Shown here: in pieces, positions 1 through 8,081 of the stretch
Layout: each line of letters starts with the position of its first letter
How positions within the stretch are numbered: position 1 is the stretch's first letter
From: CBDFLT01 sp965249225
GTDB lineage: Bacteria; Chloroflexota; Dehalococcoidia; Lucifugimonadales; G963668185
Length of the DNA: 64,000 nucleotides
Reading direction: 5' to 3'
NCBI GenBank assembly: GCA_965249225.1
Contig: CBDFLT010000009.1
Location: 372,001-436,000, forward strand
The notes under the pieces: generated by a model
Databases searched by the model: none
Told to the model about the DNA's origin: nothing
What the model saw: only the letters and a program-made list of their open reading frames with translations
Translations under genes and position numbers: made by a program

Positions 1-139
1 ACGCCAAGGCGATGACGAACCTGTGAATTGTGGTCGCTGACGGCAGCAGAGCTTCCAGCAGGGACCGCTCATAGGCCCCTATCAGCCTCAACGGCCGCAA
101 CTCAAATAGCGTATCGACTCTCTTTGCGACTTCTAACAC
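1..139 (-). CDS. 5' fragment of an unidentified gene
   Basis: An open frame on the minus strand starts with GTG at 139-137 and runs off the window edge after 46 codons. An excellent Shine-Dalgarno AGGAGGAG lies at 154-147, seven bases before the start, which is the main reason to believe it. The visible N-terminus (VLEVAKRVDTLFELRPLRL) is leucine- and arginine-rich with no signal peptide. I do not recognise the family. It lies downstream of the response regulator on the same strand, about 180 bases away, so the two could be cotranscribed. Confidence 0.5.
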   Translation of the reverse strand, partial: MLEVAKRVDTLFELRPLRLIGAYERSLLEALLPSATTIHRFVIALA

Positions 140-161
140 TAGATTTCTCCTCCTGCCAGAT

Positions 162-177
162 GGAGGCGTAAGCCTCC
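162..177. other. perfect hairpin with GTAA tetraloop
   Basis: GGAGGC, GTAA, GCCTCC forms a perfect 6-bp stem between the response regulator and the following minus-strand gene fragment. There is no T-tract on either side, so it is not a clear intrinsic terminator. It could be a processing or stabilising hairpin. The rest of 140-318 shows nothing recognisable. Confidence 0.35.
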
Positions 178-318
178 TAGTGAAACAGACAGCCTATCGA
201 GGCGGGATGGCTAGCGAACGGACTCAAGCTGCACCGCGGGGAGAGGCCGTCGGATTTACCGAACGTGAGTATACGAGCGGCCCTGTGCGGTGTCAATCAA
301 TCTGGGTCAGATATCCCG

Positions 319-999
319 TCACGGGGAACGTCGCAGGTCCCGGAACCGATAGCCGACATTCCAGATGGTCTCGATGAAGGAATGCTCGGCGTCGTCTATC
401 TTGCTGCGCAGGCGGCGAATGTGTACGTCAACCGTGCGGGTGCCGCCGAAATAGTCGTAGCCCCATATCCGGCTGAGAAGGGCCTCTCTGTCGTAAACCC
501 GGCCAGGGTGCGAGGCCAGGAGACGCAGCAGCTCATACTCCTTGAAGGTCAGGTTGATGCGCCTCTCTTTGAGCGAGACCTCGTAGCTATCAGGATTGAT
601 CACCAGGTCGCCCACCTGGATCGTGCCGGCTTGGCTGGATGAACGCCTGCGCCAGAGCGCGCGCTTGACCCTGGCGAGCAGCTCGTCCAAGTCCGGCGGA
701 GTGACCACGAAATCGTCGATGCCCAGGCTAGGATCGAGGTCGGAAACCTGCTCTGCGGACACCAGCGCCACCGCCGGCAGCTTCTCTCGCAGGCACCTGT
801 CGATGCAAGCCCTGATCTCATGCTCTCCCATAGACGAGAGGTTAACGAGGGCGACGCGAGGCGATTCCTCTCCCGGCTCGAAGTCCAGGTCCGCCTCGCC
901 TGCCACGAAAACCGCCGATATGCCGTGGCCCTTCAGATGGGCCAGCAGCCTCGCGCGCAGGTCATCGAACTGAGCGAACCGCATTCGGTCAATGGTCAT
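319..999 (-). CDS. OmpR/PhoB-type response regulator with degenerate receiver
   Basis: A 226-residue protein: an N-terminal receiver-like half (about residues 5-115) and a C-terminal winged-helix DNA-binding domain (about 125-222) that ends with the typical TVDVHIRRLRSKI and ETIWNVGYRF motifs, so DNA binding is well supported. The receiver is abnormal. Where the family has the phosphorylated Asp (normally in a DLILLD-like strand) this protein has VALVNLSS with Asn53, the N-terminal acidic pair is absent, and the conserved switch Lys is replaced in VVTPPDLDEL. Phosphorylation-independent control is therefore inferred. No histidine kinase gene is adjacent. An AGGATG Shine-Dalgarno-like sequence sits rather far upstream, so the exact start is not certain. 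Confidence 0.85.
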   Translation of the reverse strand: MTIDRMRFAQFDDLRARLLAHLKGHGISAVFVAGEADLDFEPGEESPRVALVNLSSMGEHEIRACIDRCLREKLPAVALVSAEQVSDLDPSLGIDDFVVTPPDLDELLARVKRALWRRRSSSQAGTIQVGDLVINPDSYEVSLKERRINLTFKEYELLRLLASHPGRVYDREALLSRIWGYDYFGGTRTVDVHIRRLRSKIDDAEHSFIETIWNVGYRFRDLRRSP

Positions 1000-1111
1000 G
1001 GTGTCTCGAACATCCTTTTAACGGCCAATCCTCTCATTCAGAGCTTGCGGCCCTCCATTGCTCCGGCACTCCTTTTAGTCAGAGGGATCATTCTCACCCC
1101 CGCCATGGAAG

Positions 1112-1630
1112 CTATTTCAGCAGGCGTATCGCCAGAGGGTAGCGATACTCTTGCCCCCTGCTGGCGCGGACCGCCGCCGTAATTACCGCGACGATAGCAA
1201 ACAGGATCACCGCAAACAGGATCACCGCAGACAGCAGCGGGATCCCAATGGCAATCAATACAAGTATGCCGCTGGCGATGAGATAGATCCAAACGCTGAT
1301 CTGGAAATTGACGGCTTCTTTGCCGTGGTCATCTATGAACAGAGACTCCTCGCGCTTCATGAGCCAAATGATCAGGGGGGCGATGACGTTACCAAAGGGA
1401 AAGACGAAACCCGCGATGGCGCTTAGGTGGCATAAAACCGCTATATTCCGGTCACCTCGCGTCAGCTCCTCCTCAAGCTGGCCTGCCTGGCGCAGGTCGT
1501 CACTTGGCGGCAGTTCAGGCTCCGCCGTCGGCGACGGATCAGCTTCATCAGTAGCCAGCCCGGACCCGCAATTGGGACAATAACGGGCATCCTCCACCGC
1601 CTCTGTGCCACACTCATGGCAGTATGGCAT
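1112..1630 (-). CDS. zinc-ribbon DUF4870 membrane protein
   Basis: 172 residues. An N-terminal zinc ribbon has C4, C7, C18 and C21 (two CxxC knuckles). It is followed by an acidic Pro-rich linker and by a DUF4870-type membrane domain with hydrophobic spans around 63-91 and 106-153, separated by the conserved LFIDDHGKEAVNFQ segment. GGAGGG lies seven bases before the ATG. Function of the family is unknown; a membrane location is clear. The last span contains a 15-base tandem duplication that encodes VILFAVILFA, so its length may vary among relatives. It sits alone, 112 bases upstream of the response regulator on the same strand. Confidence 0.8.
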   Translation of the reverse strand: MPYCHECGTEAVEDARYCPNCGSGLATDEADPSPTAEPELPPSDDLRQAGQLEEELTRGDRNIAVLCHLSAIAGFVFPFGNVIAPLIIWLMKREESLFIDDHGKEAVNFQISVWIYLIASGILVLIAIGIPLLSAVILFAVILFAIVAVITAAVRASRGQEYRYPLAIRLLK

Positions 1631-1981
1631 AACTACACCCTCCAGTTAATTGCTGCCTGACGCTATCGTCCTGTTTGACGCCCGACACGGCGTACCCGCA
1701 CGTCTATACGACTATAGGGCAGCCGGAAGGCGGTTTCAACCCTTGCGTTGGCAGTAGATGGCATCAAACCGCTACCCACTCCACGGCGGTTGGATTCCAC
1801 CTATTCCAACTTGCCTATCGACCCCTAATGGCCACCCCGCACCAGATGGTTAAATCCCACTAGAAGTGTGCTCCACGCTTCCGGCCATTATATCCAGGTA
1901 CGCTCATCCACCGCATAAGGGATGCCAAATGGGGATGTGGTATCATCCGCACCACCAAGAAAGAGGCCACGGAGGGCGCTA
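1631..1981. other. intergenic region, no recognised feature
   Basis: About 350 bases between the divergent DUF4870 gene (minus) and fmt (plus). It should hold promoters for both, but I could not pick out a convincing -35/-10 pair. No tRNA, repeat or terminator was seen. Confidence 0.4.
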
Positions 1982-2920
1982 TTGCGGGTAGTCTTTATGG
2001 GCACGCCAGCGTTCGTAATCGGTGTGCTGTCCTCGCTCCAGGACGCCGGGCAGCAAGTCGTCGGCGTTTACACCCAGCCGGACCGCCCAAGCGGCAGGGG
2101 AAAGCGGCCGACCGCTCCGCTGGTGAAGCGGTTCAGCCTCGAGCGGGGTCTGAAGGTGTTCCAGCCCACCTCACTCCGCGCGAAGGGTGTGCATGAGGAG
2201 ATGGCGTCGCTGTCGCCGGATGTCGTCGTTGTGGCGGCCTATGGCCGGATCCTCCCAAGTGCTATTCTTGACGTTCCGCCGCTGGGGCTCCTGAACATCC
2301 ACCCCTCGCTGCTTCCCAGGTACCGTGGCCCCTCTCCAGTGTCATCGGCTATCCTCAACGGGGACGAATTGAGTGGCGTCACCATCATGAAACTGGACGA
2401 GGGGATGGACACAGGCCCTATCGTCGCCCAGCGGGAGACCCAAATCAGACCCCATGAGAACGCCGAATCCCTCACGACCCGACTGTTCGCCATGGGCGCC
2501 GAGCTCGTGGTGGAGGTCCTGCCAAGATGGCAACGCGGCGAGCTGACAGCCCGGGCGCAGGACGAGTCCGGAGCCTCTGTGACGGCGCTCCTTTCCCGTA
2601 AGGACGGTGAAATCGATTGGGGCCAGCCCGCCGATCGCTTGGCCAGGCAGGTGCGAGCCTACCATCCATGGCCAGGCACGTTCGCCCACTGGCGGGGACG
2701 CCTGCTCAAGATTATCGAGGCTTCCGCGGAGGGCACAGAGGCGGGGACGGCCACACCTCAAGGGCGGGTGATAGCGCTAGAAGACGGCGGCTTCGCCATC
2801 GGGACGGGTCGCGGACTGCTGGTGGTGCGCAAGGTGCAACTGGAAGGGAGGAGGCCATTGGACGCCCAGGAGTTCGTGCGGGGCAACCATGATTTCGTGG
2901 GATCGACCGTAGGCCGGTGA
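1982..2920 (+). CDS. fmt: methionyl-tRNA formyltransferase
   Basis: Formylates the amino group of initiator Met-tRNA using 10-formyltetrahydrofolate. I place the start at TTG 1982, five bases after GGAGGG (1971-1976). This gives 312 residues beginning LRVVFMGTPAF, which matches the family length and N-terminus; the frame stays open upstream to an ATG at 1922 but the extra 20 residues are unlike the family. With the TTG start, the catalytic triad is N105, H107 and D143, inside NIHPSLLPRYRG and LDEGMDTG. The C-terminal tRNA-binding OB domain follows (from about 200). It converges with the DNA polymerase gene, whose end lies four bases away. No def gene is visible next to it. Confidence 0.93.
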   Translation: MRVVFMGTPAFVIGVLSSLQDAGQQVVGVYTQPDRPSGRGKRPTAPLVKRFSLERGLKVFQPTSLRAKGVHEEMASLSPDVVVVAAYGRILPSAILDVPPLGLLNIHPSLLPRYRGPSPVSSAILNGDELSGVTIMKLDEGMDTGPIVAQRETQIRPHENAESLTTRLFAMGAELVVEVLPRWQRGELTARAQDESGASVTALLSRKDGEIDWGQPADRLARQVRAYHPWPGTFAHWRGRLLKIIEASAEGTEAGTATPQGRVIALEDGGFAIGTGRGLLVVRKVQLEGRRPLDAQEFVRGNHDFVGSTVGR

Positions 2921-2924
2921 AGCC

Positions 2925-4025
2925 TCACTCGAGGCCCGACAGGCGAGGCTGAAAGGCTTCGTCCTTCTTATCGGTGCTGGTGGCGAAGCCGCCAACACCT
3001 ACGCCAACCAGGCGGAACAGCCTGCCGGGGGCCATCTCGCCGCGGACCAGTGCGCTCGCCACCTCGGCGATCTCTCCGGCGGCCTGGACCGGCTCGGCCA
3101 GAGTCTTTTGGCGGGTAAAGGTGGTGAAGTCCGACAATCGTAGCTTGACCTTCACGGTAAACCCTTCCAGCTTGCTGCTCTGGAGGTGCCGGGAGACGCG
3201 CTGGCTGAGCCGGCTAACCAGCTCAAGCAGGACCTCGGGATCTCCGGTGTCCTGGGCAAGGGTTGTCTCCGCGCTGACGGACTTGGCCTCTCGTTCGACC
3301 ACTACAGGGCTGTCATCCTGACCAAGGGCGAGCAGACGCATATAGCGTCCAGTCCGGCCAAATCTCGCGCTGTACCACTCCTCGGTGAGCGATGCCATCT
3401 GTCCGATGGTACGAACGCCCTCCTCGGCGAGGCGAGTGTTCGTCTTGGGGCCGATTCCCCACAGCTTATTCACGGGTAAGGGCGACAGGAACTCGCGCTC
3501 CGAGCCCGGGGGCACAATGGTAAGGCCGTCGGGCTTGTCCATATCGGACGCGATCTTGGCCACGGACTTGCTGATGGCGACACCCACGGAGATGGTCAGC
3601 CCAAGCTCGTTCTCCACCCTCCGCTTGAGGTCCGCGGCGATCCGGCCGGGTTTGCCACCAGCGGCCACCAGCTCGGTGACGTCAAGGTACGCCTCGTCGA
3701 GGGAAAGCGGCTCCACCAGCGGCGTGATTTCGCCGAATATGCCCATGACCTGGCGCGAAACCTGCGAGTAGCGACCGAACCTCGGCTTCACCAGGATGGC
3801 CTGTGGACAGCGCTGAAGAGCGGTCCTCATGGGCATGGCGGAGCGAACGCCGAAGGCGCGGACCTCGTAGGAAGCCGAAGCCACCACACCTCTTCCCTCT
3901 GGGCTTCCTCCAACGACTACCGGCTTGCCTCGCAGCGAAGGGTTGTCAAGCTGCTCCACCGAGGTGTAGAAGGCGTCGAAATCGGCATGGAGGATGCAGC
4001 GTGTTGTGCGAGCTGTAATGCCCAT
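2925..4025 (-). CDS. dinB: DNA polymerase IV (Y family)
   Basis: Translesion polymerase of the DinB class. Metal-binding carboxylates are visible in the first motif HADFDAFY and in SLDEAYLD; the helix-hairpin-helix stretch (LWGIGPKTNTRLAEEGV) and the little-finger domain (about 240-345) follow. I use ATG 4025, giving 366 residues with the catalytic strand starting near residue 10, as in the family. The frame is open to ATG 4124, and an AGGAGGTG sequence lies inside that extension, so a longer start (for example a GTG near 4100) cannot be excluded. The C-terminus lacks an obvious beta-clamp motif that I can identify. It is transcribed away from the ThDP enzyme gene that lies upstream on the same strand. 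Confidence 0.9.
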   Translation of the reverse strand: MGITARTTRCILHADFDAFYTSVEQLDNPSLRGKPVVVGGSPEGRGVVASASYEVRAFGVRSAMPMRTALQRCPQAILVKPRFGRYSQVSRQVMGIFGEITPLVEPLSLDEAYLDVTELVAAGGKPGRIAADLKRRVENELGLTISVGVAISKSVAKIASDMDKPDGLTIVPPGSEREFLSPLPVNKLWGIGPKTNTRLAEEGVRTIGQMASLTEEWYSARFGRTGRYMRLLALGQDDSPVVVEREAKSVSAETTLAQDTGDPEVLLELVSRLSQRVSRHLQSSKLEGFTVKVKLRLSDFTTFTRQKTLAEPVQAAGEIAEVASALVRGEMAPGRLFRLVGVGVGGFATSTDKKDEAFQPRLSGLE

Positions 4026-4144
4026 GGGAGTTTTCGGGCTGTTTGAGGTTATTTCAATAGGCCAACAGAGTCGTGGATTATGGCCCTCCCCAAACGGCAC
4101 TGGATGACGCTCCACCTCCTGCATTCCCCACTTTTCAACAACCT

Positions 4145-5809
4145 TCAGACGGAGCCGTCAATTACGACATCCAGGACCGCGGGCTCTCCCAGTTCAATTG
4201 CATAGCGCAACGCCGGAGCCAGCTCGGACGGGTCTTCTATTTTACGCCCATAGACCCCCAAGGCCTCGGCTATGCCTGAGATATTCAGGGGAACGGGAAA
4301 GTCCATCCCGATGTACTGGCTTGGGGAGTCACCCTGAGAGAGCACCTGGGTCTTGTACGCATTCATGTTCACCTTCAAGATACGGTACGATCGGTTGTTG
4401 CAGACGACGTAGACCACCGGAATCCCGGAGTTATTAGCGGTCCACAGCGCCTGTATGGTCATCATCGCGGTTCCATCGCCGACGATGGCCACGACCGGCC
4501 TATCGGGGTTGGCCAGCTTCACGCCCATCGCCCCTCCCATGCCCCAGCCAATGGCGCCGCCTCGTTCCCCGTAAATGCTTCCGGGTTCGTCGAAGGCGAT
4601 CGCGCCCAGGACTGCGTCGCGGTGGCTTATGGAGTCGTCGATGATGACGCCATCGCTCGGAAGAGCGTCTGCGACTTCGGCCATCAGCCGCTCCGCGGCA
4701 ATCGGCCGTTGGTCCCACCGACGCTTCAGCCGCTCCTGCCAGGCCGCCTCCTGAGCCGCCTTCTCCTCGCCCACAGACGCCGCCCTGCTCCTGGCGGCCT
4801 CCATAGCGGCGCCAGACATCACCTCCCTGAGAGCGTCCGCAAGCTGGGTCAGGGCCGTCCTGGGGTCGGCTATGATTCCGACGTCCGTGGCCTCGGTCTT
4901 CCCAACCTCCAGGGCCGACGAGTCCACATGGACCAGCTTCGTTCCCGGGGCCAAAGCGGAGCCATGATAGTAAAAGTCCCCTGGGAAGGCGTTAAGCCCA
5001 ACCACCAATACGGTGTCGGCCGAGGCCAGCTTCTCCCTAGCGGCAGGTGTGCCGGCGGCGATCAGTCCCAGAAACTGGGGATGCGAGGAGGGGAAGTTCA
5101 TCTCGGAGTAGGAGCCGGCGTACACCCTGGCACCAAGGATTTCCGCCACACGCACCGCCTCGGCAGTCCCGCCGGACTGGGCCAGCCGGTCACCGACCAC
5201 CATCGCAGGACGCGACGCCGAAGCAAGAATGTCGGCTGCATCCTCCACGGCGCTCCTATCGGGCGCGATGCGAAAGTAGCCCGCGGGAGACGGGAAAATG
5301 TCCACCTCGCCCTCCTCGTCCAGGGCGTTGAGGGAAAAACCGACGTAGGTCGGTCCCATAGGAGGAGTCTTCGCCTCCTTGAACGCGCGACGGAGAACGC
5401 CGGGAGCCTGCTGTGGGTGGGTAACCTCGGCGCTCCACTTGGTAAAGAGTCGTACCATCTCCGCCAGGTCCGTGCGCCCCCCGGCTAGATTACGAACGTC
5501 TTTGTTGGCCGATGTGAGCACGAGAGGCGTGCCGCCCTGATGGGCGTTGTGAAGCAGGCTTATACCGTTGGCGAGCCCCGTCTCGATGTGCAGGCTGACG
5601 AAGGAGGGACGTCCGGTGGCGCGCGCATATCCGTCTGCCATCCCCATGGCAACCCCTTCCTGGGTGGTTAGCACATACTTGAGCTCGGGATAGCCTTCAA
5701 GAGCGTCCTGCATAGGGCCTTCGCTGGTGCCGGGGTTACCGAATATGTACTCGACACCCTCGGCCATAAGCATCTCCATTAGAGCGTGCTTGCCCTTCAT
5801 TTTGGCCAT
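4145..5809 (-). CDS. thiamine diphosphate-dependent enzyme, IlvB/benzoylformate decarboxylase-like
   Basis: A three-domain ThDP enzyme of 554 residues from ATG 5809, preceded by AGAGG eight bases upstream. The Pyr domain carries the cofactor-activating Glu51 in TTQEGVAMGMADGYAR. The central domain is around 190-330. The PP domain has the GDG...NN cofactor motif (VGDGTAMMTIQALWTANN). The NAHQGGTPLVLTSAN segment resembles the decarboxylase branch rather than acetolactate synthase, and no small regulatory subunit is adjacent. The substrate cannot be told from sequence; a 2-oxoacid decarboxylase or lyase is the inference. The frame continues 28 codons upstream, but that part contains a Cys cluster unlike the family and overlaps the divergent promoter region. 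A stand-alone Lrp ligand-binding gene starts 76 bases away on the other strand. Confidence 0.82.
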   Translation of the reverse strand: MAKMKGKHALMEMLMAEGVEYIFGNPGTSEGPMQDALEGYPELKYVLTTQEGVAMGMADGYARATGRPSFVSLHIETGLANGISLLHNAHQGGTPLVLTSANKDVRNLAGGRTDLAEMVRLFTKWSAEVTHPQQAPGVLRRAFKEAKTPPMGPTYVGFSLNALDEEGEVDIFPSPAGYFRIAPDRSAVEDAADILASASRPAMVVGDRLAQSGGTAEAVRVAEILGARVYAGSYSEMNFPSSHPQFLGLIAAGTPAAREKLASADTVLVVGLNAFPGDFYYHGSALAPGTKLVHVDSSALEVGKTEATDVGIIADPRTALTQLADALREVMSGAAMEAARSRAASVGEEKAAQEAAWQERLKRRWDQRPIAAERLMAEVADALPSDGVIIDDSISHRDAVLGAIAFDEPGSIYGERGGAIGWGMGGAMGVKLANPDRPVVAIVGDGTAMMTIQALWTANNSGIPVVYVVCNNRSYRILKVNMNAYKTQVLSQGDSPSQYIGMDFPVPLNISGIAEALGVYGRKIEDPSELAPALRYAIELGEPAVLDVVIDGSV

Positions 5810-5885
5810 TGGGTAAACCTCTTTGGTACACTGGTCGCAGTTACAGTACTCGAGTCCGGTGGACGTGGCAACATGGAGGACGGTG

Positions 5886-6116
5886 TTGGTCAAGGCATAC
5901 GTGCTGATCGAAATGCTGGCGGGCTACTCGGAAAAACTGGCCAGTAAACTGAAGGGGCGAGAGGTAGTCCACGGCCTGGACAGGGTCACGGGACCCTACG
6001 ACGTCATCGCCGTGGTGGAGGCAGAGGACATCAACGGCGTCAGCGAGGTGGTGTCCAATGAAATACACTCCCAGCCTGGTGTGGTACGCACCACCACGTG
6101 CGTCTCAATGAAGTGA
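5886..6116 (+). CDS. stand-alone Lrp/AsnC ligand-binding (RAM) domain protein
   Basis: 76 residues starting at TTG 5886, five bases after GGAGGA (5875-5880). The resulting N-terminus MVKAYVLIEMLAGYSEKL is the usual one for this small family; earlier in-frame starts would add unrelated residues. The protein is one RAM domain without the helix-turn-helix, with GPYDVIAVVEAEDINGV and a final PGVVRTTTCVSM strand. Such proteins form oligomers that bind amino acids or partner proteins. It is divergent from the ThDP enzyme gene, so sensing of an amino- or oxo-acid linked to that enzyme is possible but unproven. Confidence 0.85.
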   Translation: MVKAYVLIEMLAGYSEKLASKLKGREVVHGLDRVTGPYDVIAVVEAEDINGVSEVVSNEIHSQPGVVRTTTCVSMK

Positions 6117-6153
6117 CTCGCCTATCCAGAATCAAGCACCGTCTTGCCCTGGA

Positions 6154-6951
6154 TCAGCCATTACGCCCGTTGGATAACGGCAGCACCACCGGCGTCCCAC
6201 TCTGCGGGTGGCGCAGAAGCTGCACCTCGACTCCATAGACCTCGGAGATGTTTTCCGGCGTAAGGACATCTTCAGGCGGACCGTCGGCGTACTCGCGCCC
6301 TTCAGCCAACATGACGATCCGGTGACAGTACTGGGCGGCAAGCGTGAGGTCGTGCATCGCCATGAGGACCGCACCACCACGCCGCCTCTGAACGTCGCTC
6401 GCCAGGTCCATGATTCGGGTCTGGTGGGCGAGGTCCAGGCTGGAGGTCGGCTCGTCCAGCAATAGCAAGGGCGCCTCCTGGGCGAGGGCCATGGCAACCG
6501 TACCCCTCTGGCGCTCACCTCCGGAGAGGGTCCCTACCTCCCGGTCCCAAAGGTGTAAGGTCCCGGTCATCTCCATAGCCCTGCGGGCGATTTTGAGGTC
6601 CTTGTAGCCCTCCCACTGGAGCAGCTTCAGGTGAGGATTCCTTCCCATCAAGACGAGGTCGATAAGGGCGAAGCTCAGGGGCAATTGGGGGTTCTGGGGG
6701 ACGACCGAGACCAGCCTGGCCCTTTCGCTGGGCTTAAGGGCGGTGAGGTCGGTCCCATTTACTGTGACTCTGCCCCCAGATGCCTTCAGCGCCCCGCTTA
6801 TCAGCCGCAGCAGGGTGGTCTTACCTGCGCCGTTAGGTCCAACGATCCCAACAAACTCACCTTCGCGAGCTTCTATACTCAGCCCGGCCAGGATGTCCCG
6901 GCCTCCGTACCCGAATCGAAGGTTCTCGACTACAAGCATTGGCAGTGCCAC
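6154..6951 (-). CDS. btuD: cobalamin ABC transporter ATP-binding protein
   Basis: ATPase of a FecCD/BtuCD-type importer, 265 residues. Walker A GPNGAGKTT is at 38-46, the Q-loop is in VVPQNPQ, the signature LSGGERQR is near 143, and Walker B LLLLDEPTSSLD is near 163, with the switch His in AMHDLTLAAQ. The start is GTG 6951 (ATG 6939 is an alternative) two bases after the permease stop. It is the last gene of btuF-btuC-btuD. The substrate is assigned from the cobalamin riboswitch upstream of btuF, since family sequence alone would not separate cobalamin from siderophore systems. Confidence 0.9.
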   Translation of the reverse strand: MALPMLVVENLRFGYGGRDILAGLSIEAREGEFVGIVGPNGAGKTTLLRLISGALKASGGRVTVNGTDLTALKPSERARLVSVVPQNPQLPLSFALIDLVLMGRNPHLKLLQWEGYKDLKIARRAMEMTGTLHLWDREVGTLSGGERQRGTVAMALAQEAPLLLLDEPTSSLDLAHQTRIMDLASDVQRRRGGAVLMAMHDLTLAAQYCHRIVMLAEGREYADGPPEDVLTPENISEVYGVEVQLLRHPQSGTPVVLPLSNGRNG

Positions 6952-6953
6952 TA

Positions 6954-8081
6954 CTACATAGCCACGCGTTTGCGGAGCCTGAGTAGATAAATAAAGAAGG
7001 GAGCTCCACAGAAGGCCGTCACCACGCCTACCGGCAGCTCGGCGGGGCTGGCCACCGTTCTGGCGACCAGGTCGGCCAGGACAAGAAACGTTGCACCGAC
7101 GATGGCCGCCATAGGCAACAGGAAGCGGTAATCAACGCCCCACAGGAGACGCACCACGTGGGGAGCTACAATTCCCACGAACCCGATGATGCCGCTGAAC
7201 GACACCGCGGCCGCAGTCGCCAGAGAAGCCGCCGCGATCAAAAGCACCTTCGTACGCTCCACGTTCACCCCAAGCTGACGGGCCTGTTCCTCGTCAAGCT
7301 GAAGTACGTTCAGGACTCGGCCGTACGCCAGCATGAGAAGAACGCTTGGAACGAGGTAAGGCAGGATTACGAGGCTGTGTTTCCACTGCGCCGAGATGAA
7401 TCCTCCCATAAGCCAGCTCAGGACCGGGCGCACGTCGGGGTCGCTTCGGATCATAAGCAAGCTGGTGACGGCCACGGCGAGCGAGGAGACGGCCACCCCC
7501 GCGAGGATCAGAGTGGTAAGCGGCAACCCTTCCGCATGACGGGCGACTGTATAGGCGACCGTGACGGCGACTATGGCGCCTGCAAAGGCGGCGAGGGGAA
7601 GCAGACTGAAGCCGTGAATATAGATGGGACTGCCGTTCACCAGCACGACGGTGGCCCCCAGACCAGCGCCGGAGGCCACACCTATGAGAAAGGGATCGGC
7701 CAGCGGGTTTCTGAACAGGCCCTGGAACGTCCCTCCCGACATGGCCAGAGCGCCGCCTACGATCGCGGCCAAAGCTATCCGGGGGAGCCTTAGCTGCCAG
7801 AGAATGGTGTCCCAGGCCTCAGGCCAGGTGGGGGTTATGTCGACCCACGGCAACTTGGACGCCAGTATCTGAAACACGGTCGGGAACGGAATTCTTATGG
7901 AACCCTGGCTCGCGGCCAGAACCGCCACAAGCACCAGGACTCCCAGACCCATCACCATGGGCCTAAACGGATAAGACGACGCATACGGGTGCGTATTAAG
8001 GCCGCCGCGGACCGGCTGAACAGACGACGCAACCTCCTGGAAAGTCGCGTCGATGCCTCTACGAAAAGGGAACCTTATCAT
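6954..8081 (-). CDS. btuC: cobalamin ABC transporter permease
   Basis: 375-residue FecCD-family integral membrane permease with about ten hydrophobic spans. The recognisable family motifs include LPRIALAAIVGGALAMSGGTFQGLFRNPLADPFLIG-type text near residue 100 (split here for length) and the coupling-helix region GFVGIVAPHVVRL near 300. The ATG overlaps the btuF stop as ATGA, so translation is probably coupled. About 60 residues precede the first membrane span, longer than typical; an internal start is possible. It works with BtuD and the BtuF lipoprotein under the upstream riboswitch. Confidence 0.92.
   Translation of the reverse strand: MIRFPFRRGIDATFQEVASSVQPVRGGLNTHPYASSYPFRPMVMGLGVLVLVAVLAASQGSIRIPFPTVFQILASKLPWVDITPTWPEAWDTILWQLRLPRIALAAIVGGALAMSGGTFQGLFRNPLADPFLIGVASGAGLGATVVLVNGSPIYIHGFSLLPLAAFAGAIVAVTVAYTVARHAEGLPLTTLILAGVAVSSLAVAVTSLLMIRSDPDVRPVLSWLMGGFISAQWKHSLVILPYLVPSVLLMLAYGRVLNVLQLDEEQARQLGVNVERTKVLLIAAASLATAAAVSFSGIIGFVGIVAPHVVRLLWGVDYRFLLPMAAIVGATFLVLADLVARTVASPAELPVGVVTAFCGAPFFIYLLRLRKRVAM

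Noticed and set aside
4622..5488. 288-codon plus-strand ORF
   Set aside because: Antisense shadow of the ThDP enzyme gene; no ribosome site or domain.
7158..7793. 211-codon plus-strand ORF
   Set aside because: Antisense to btuC; composition typical of a GC-rich shadow frame.
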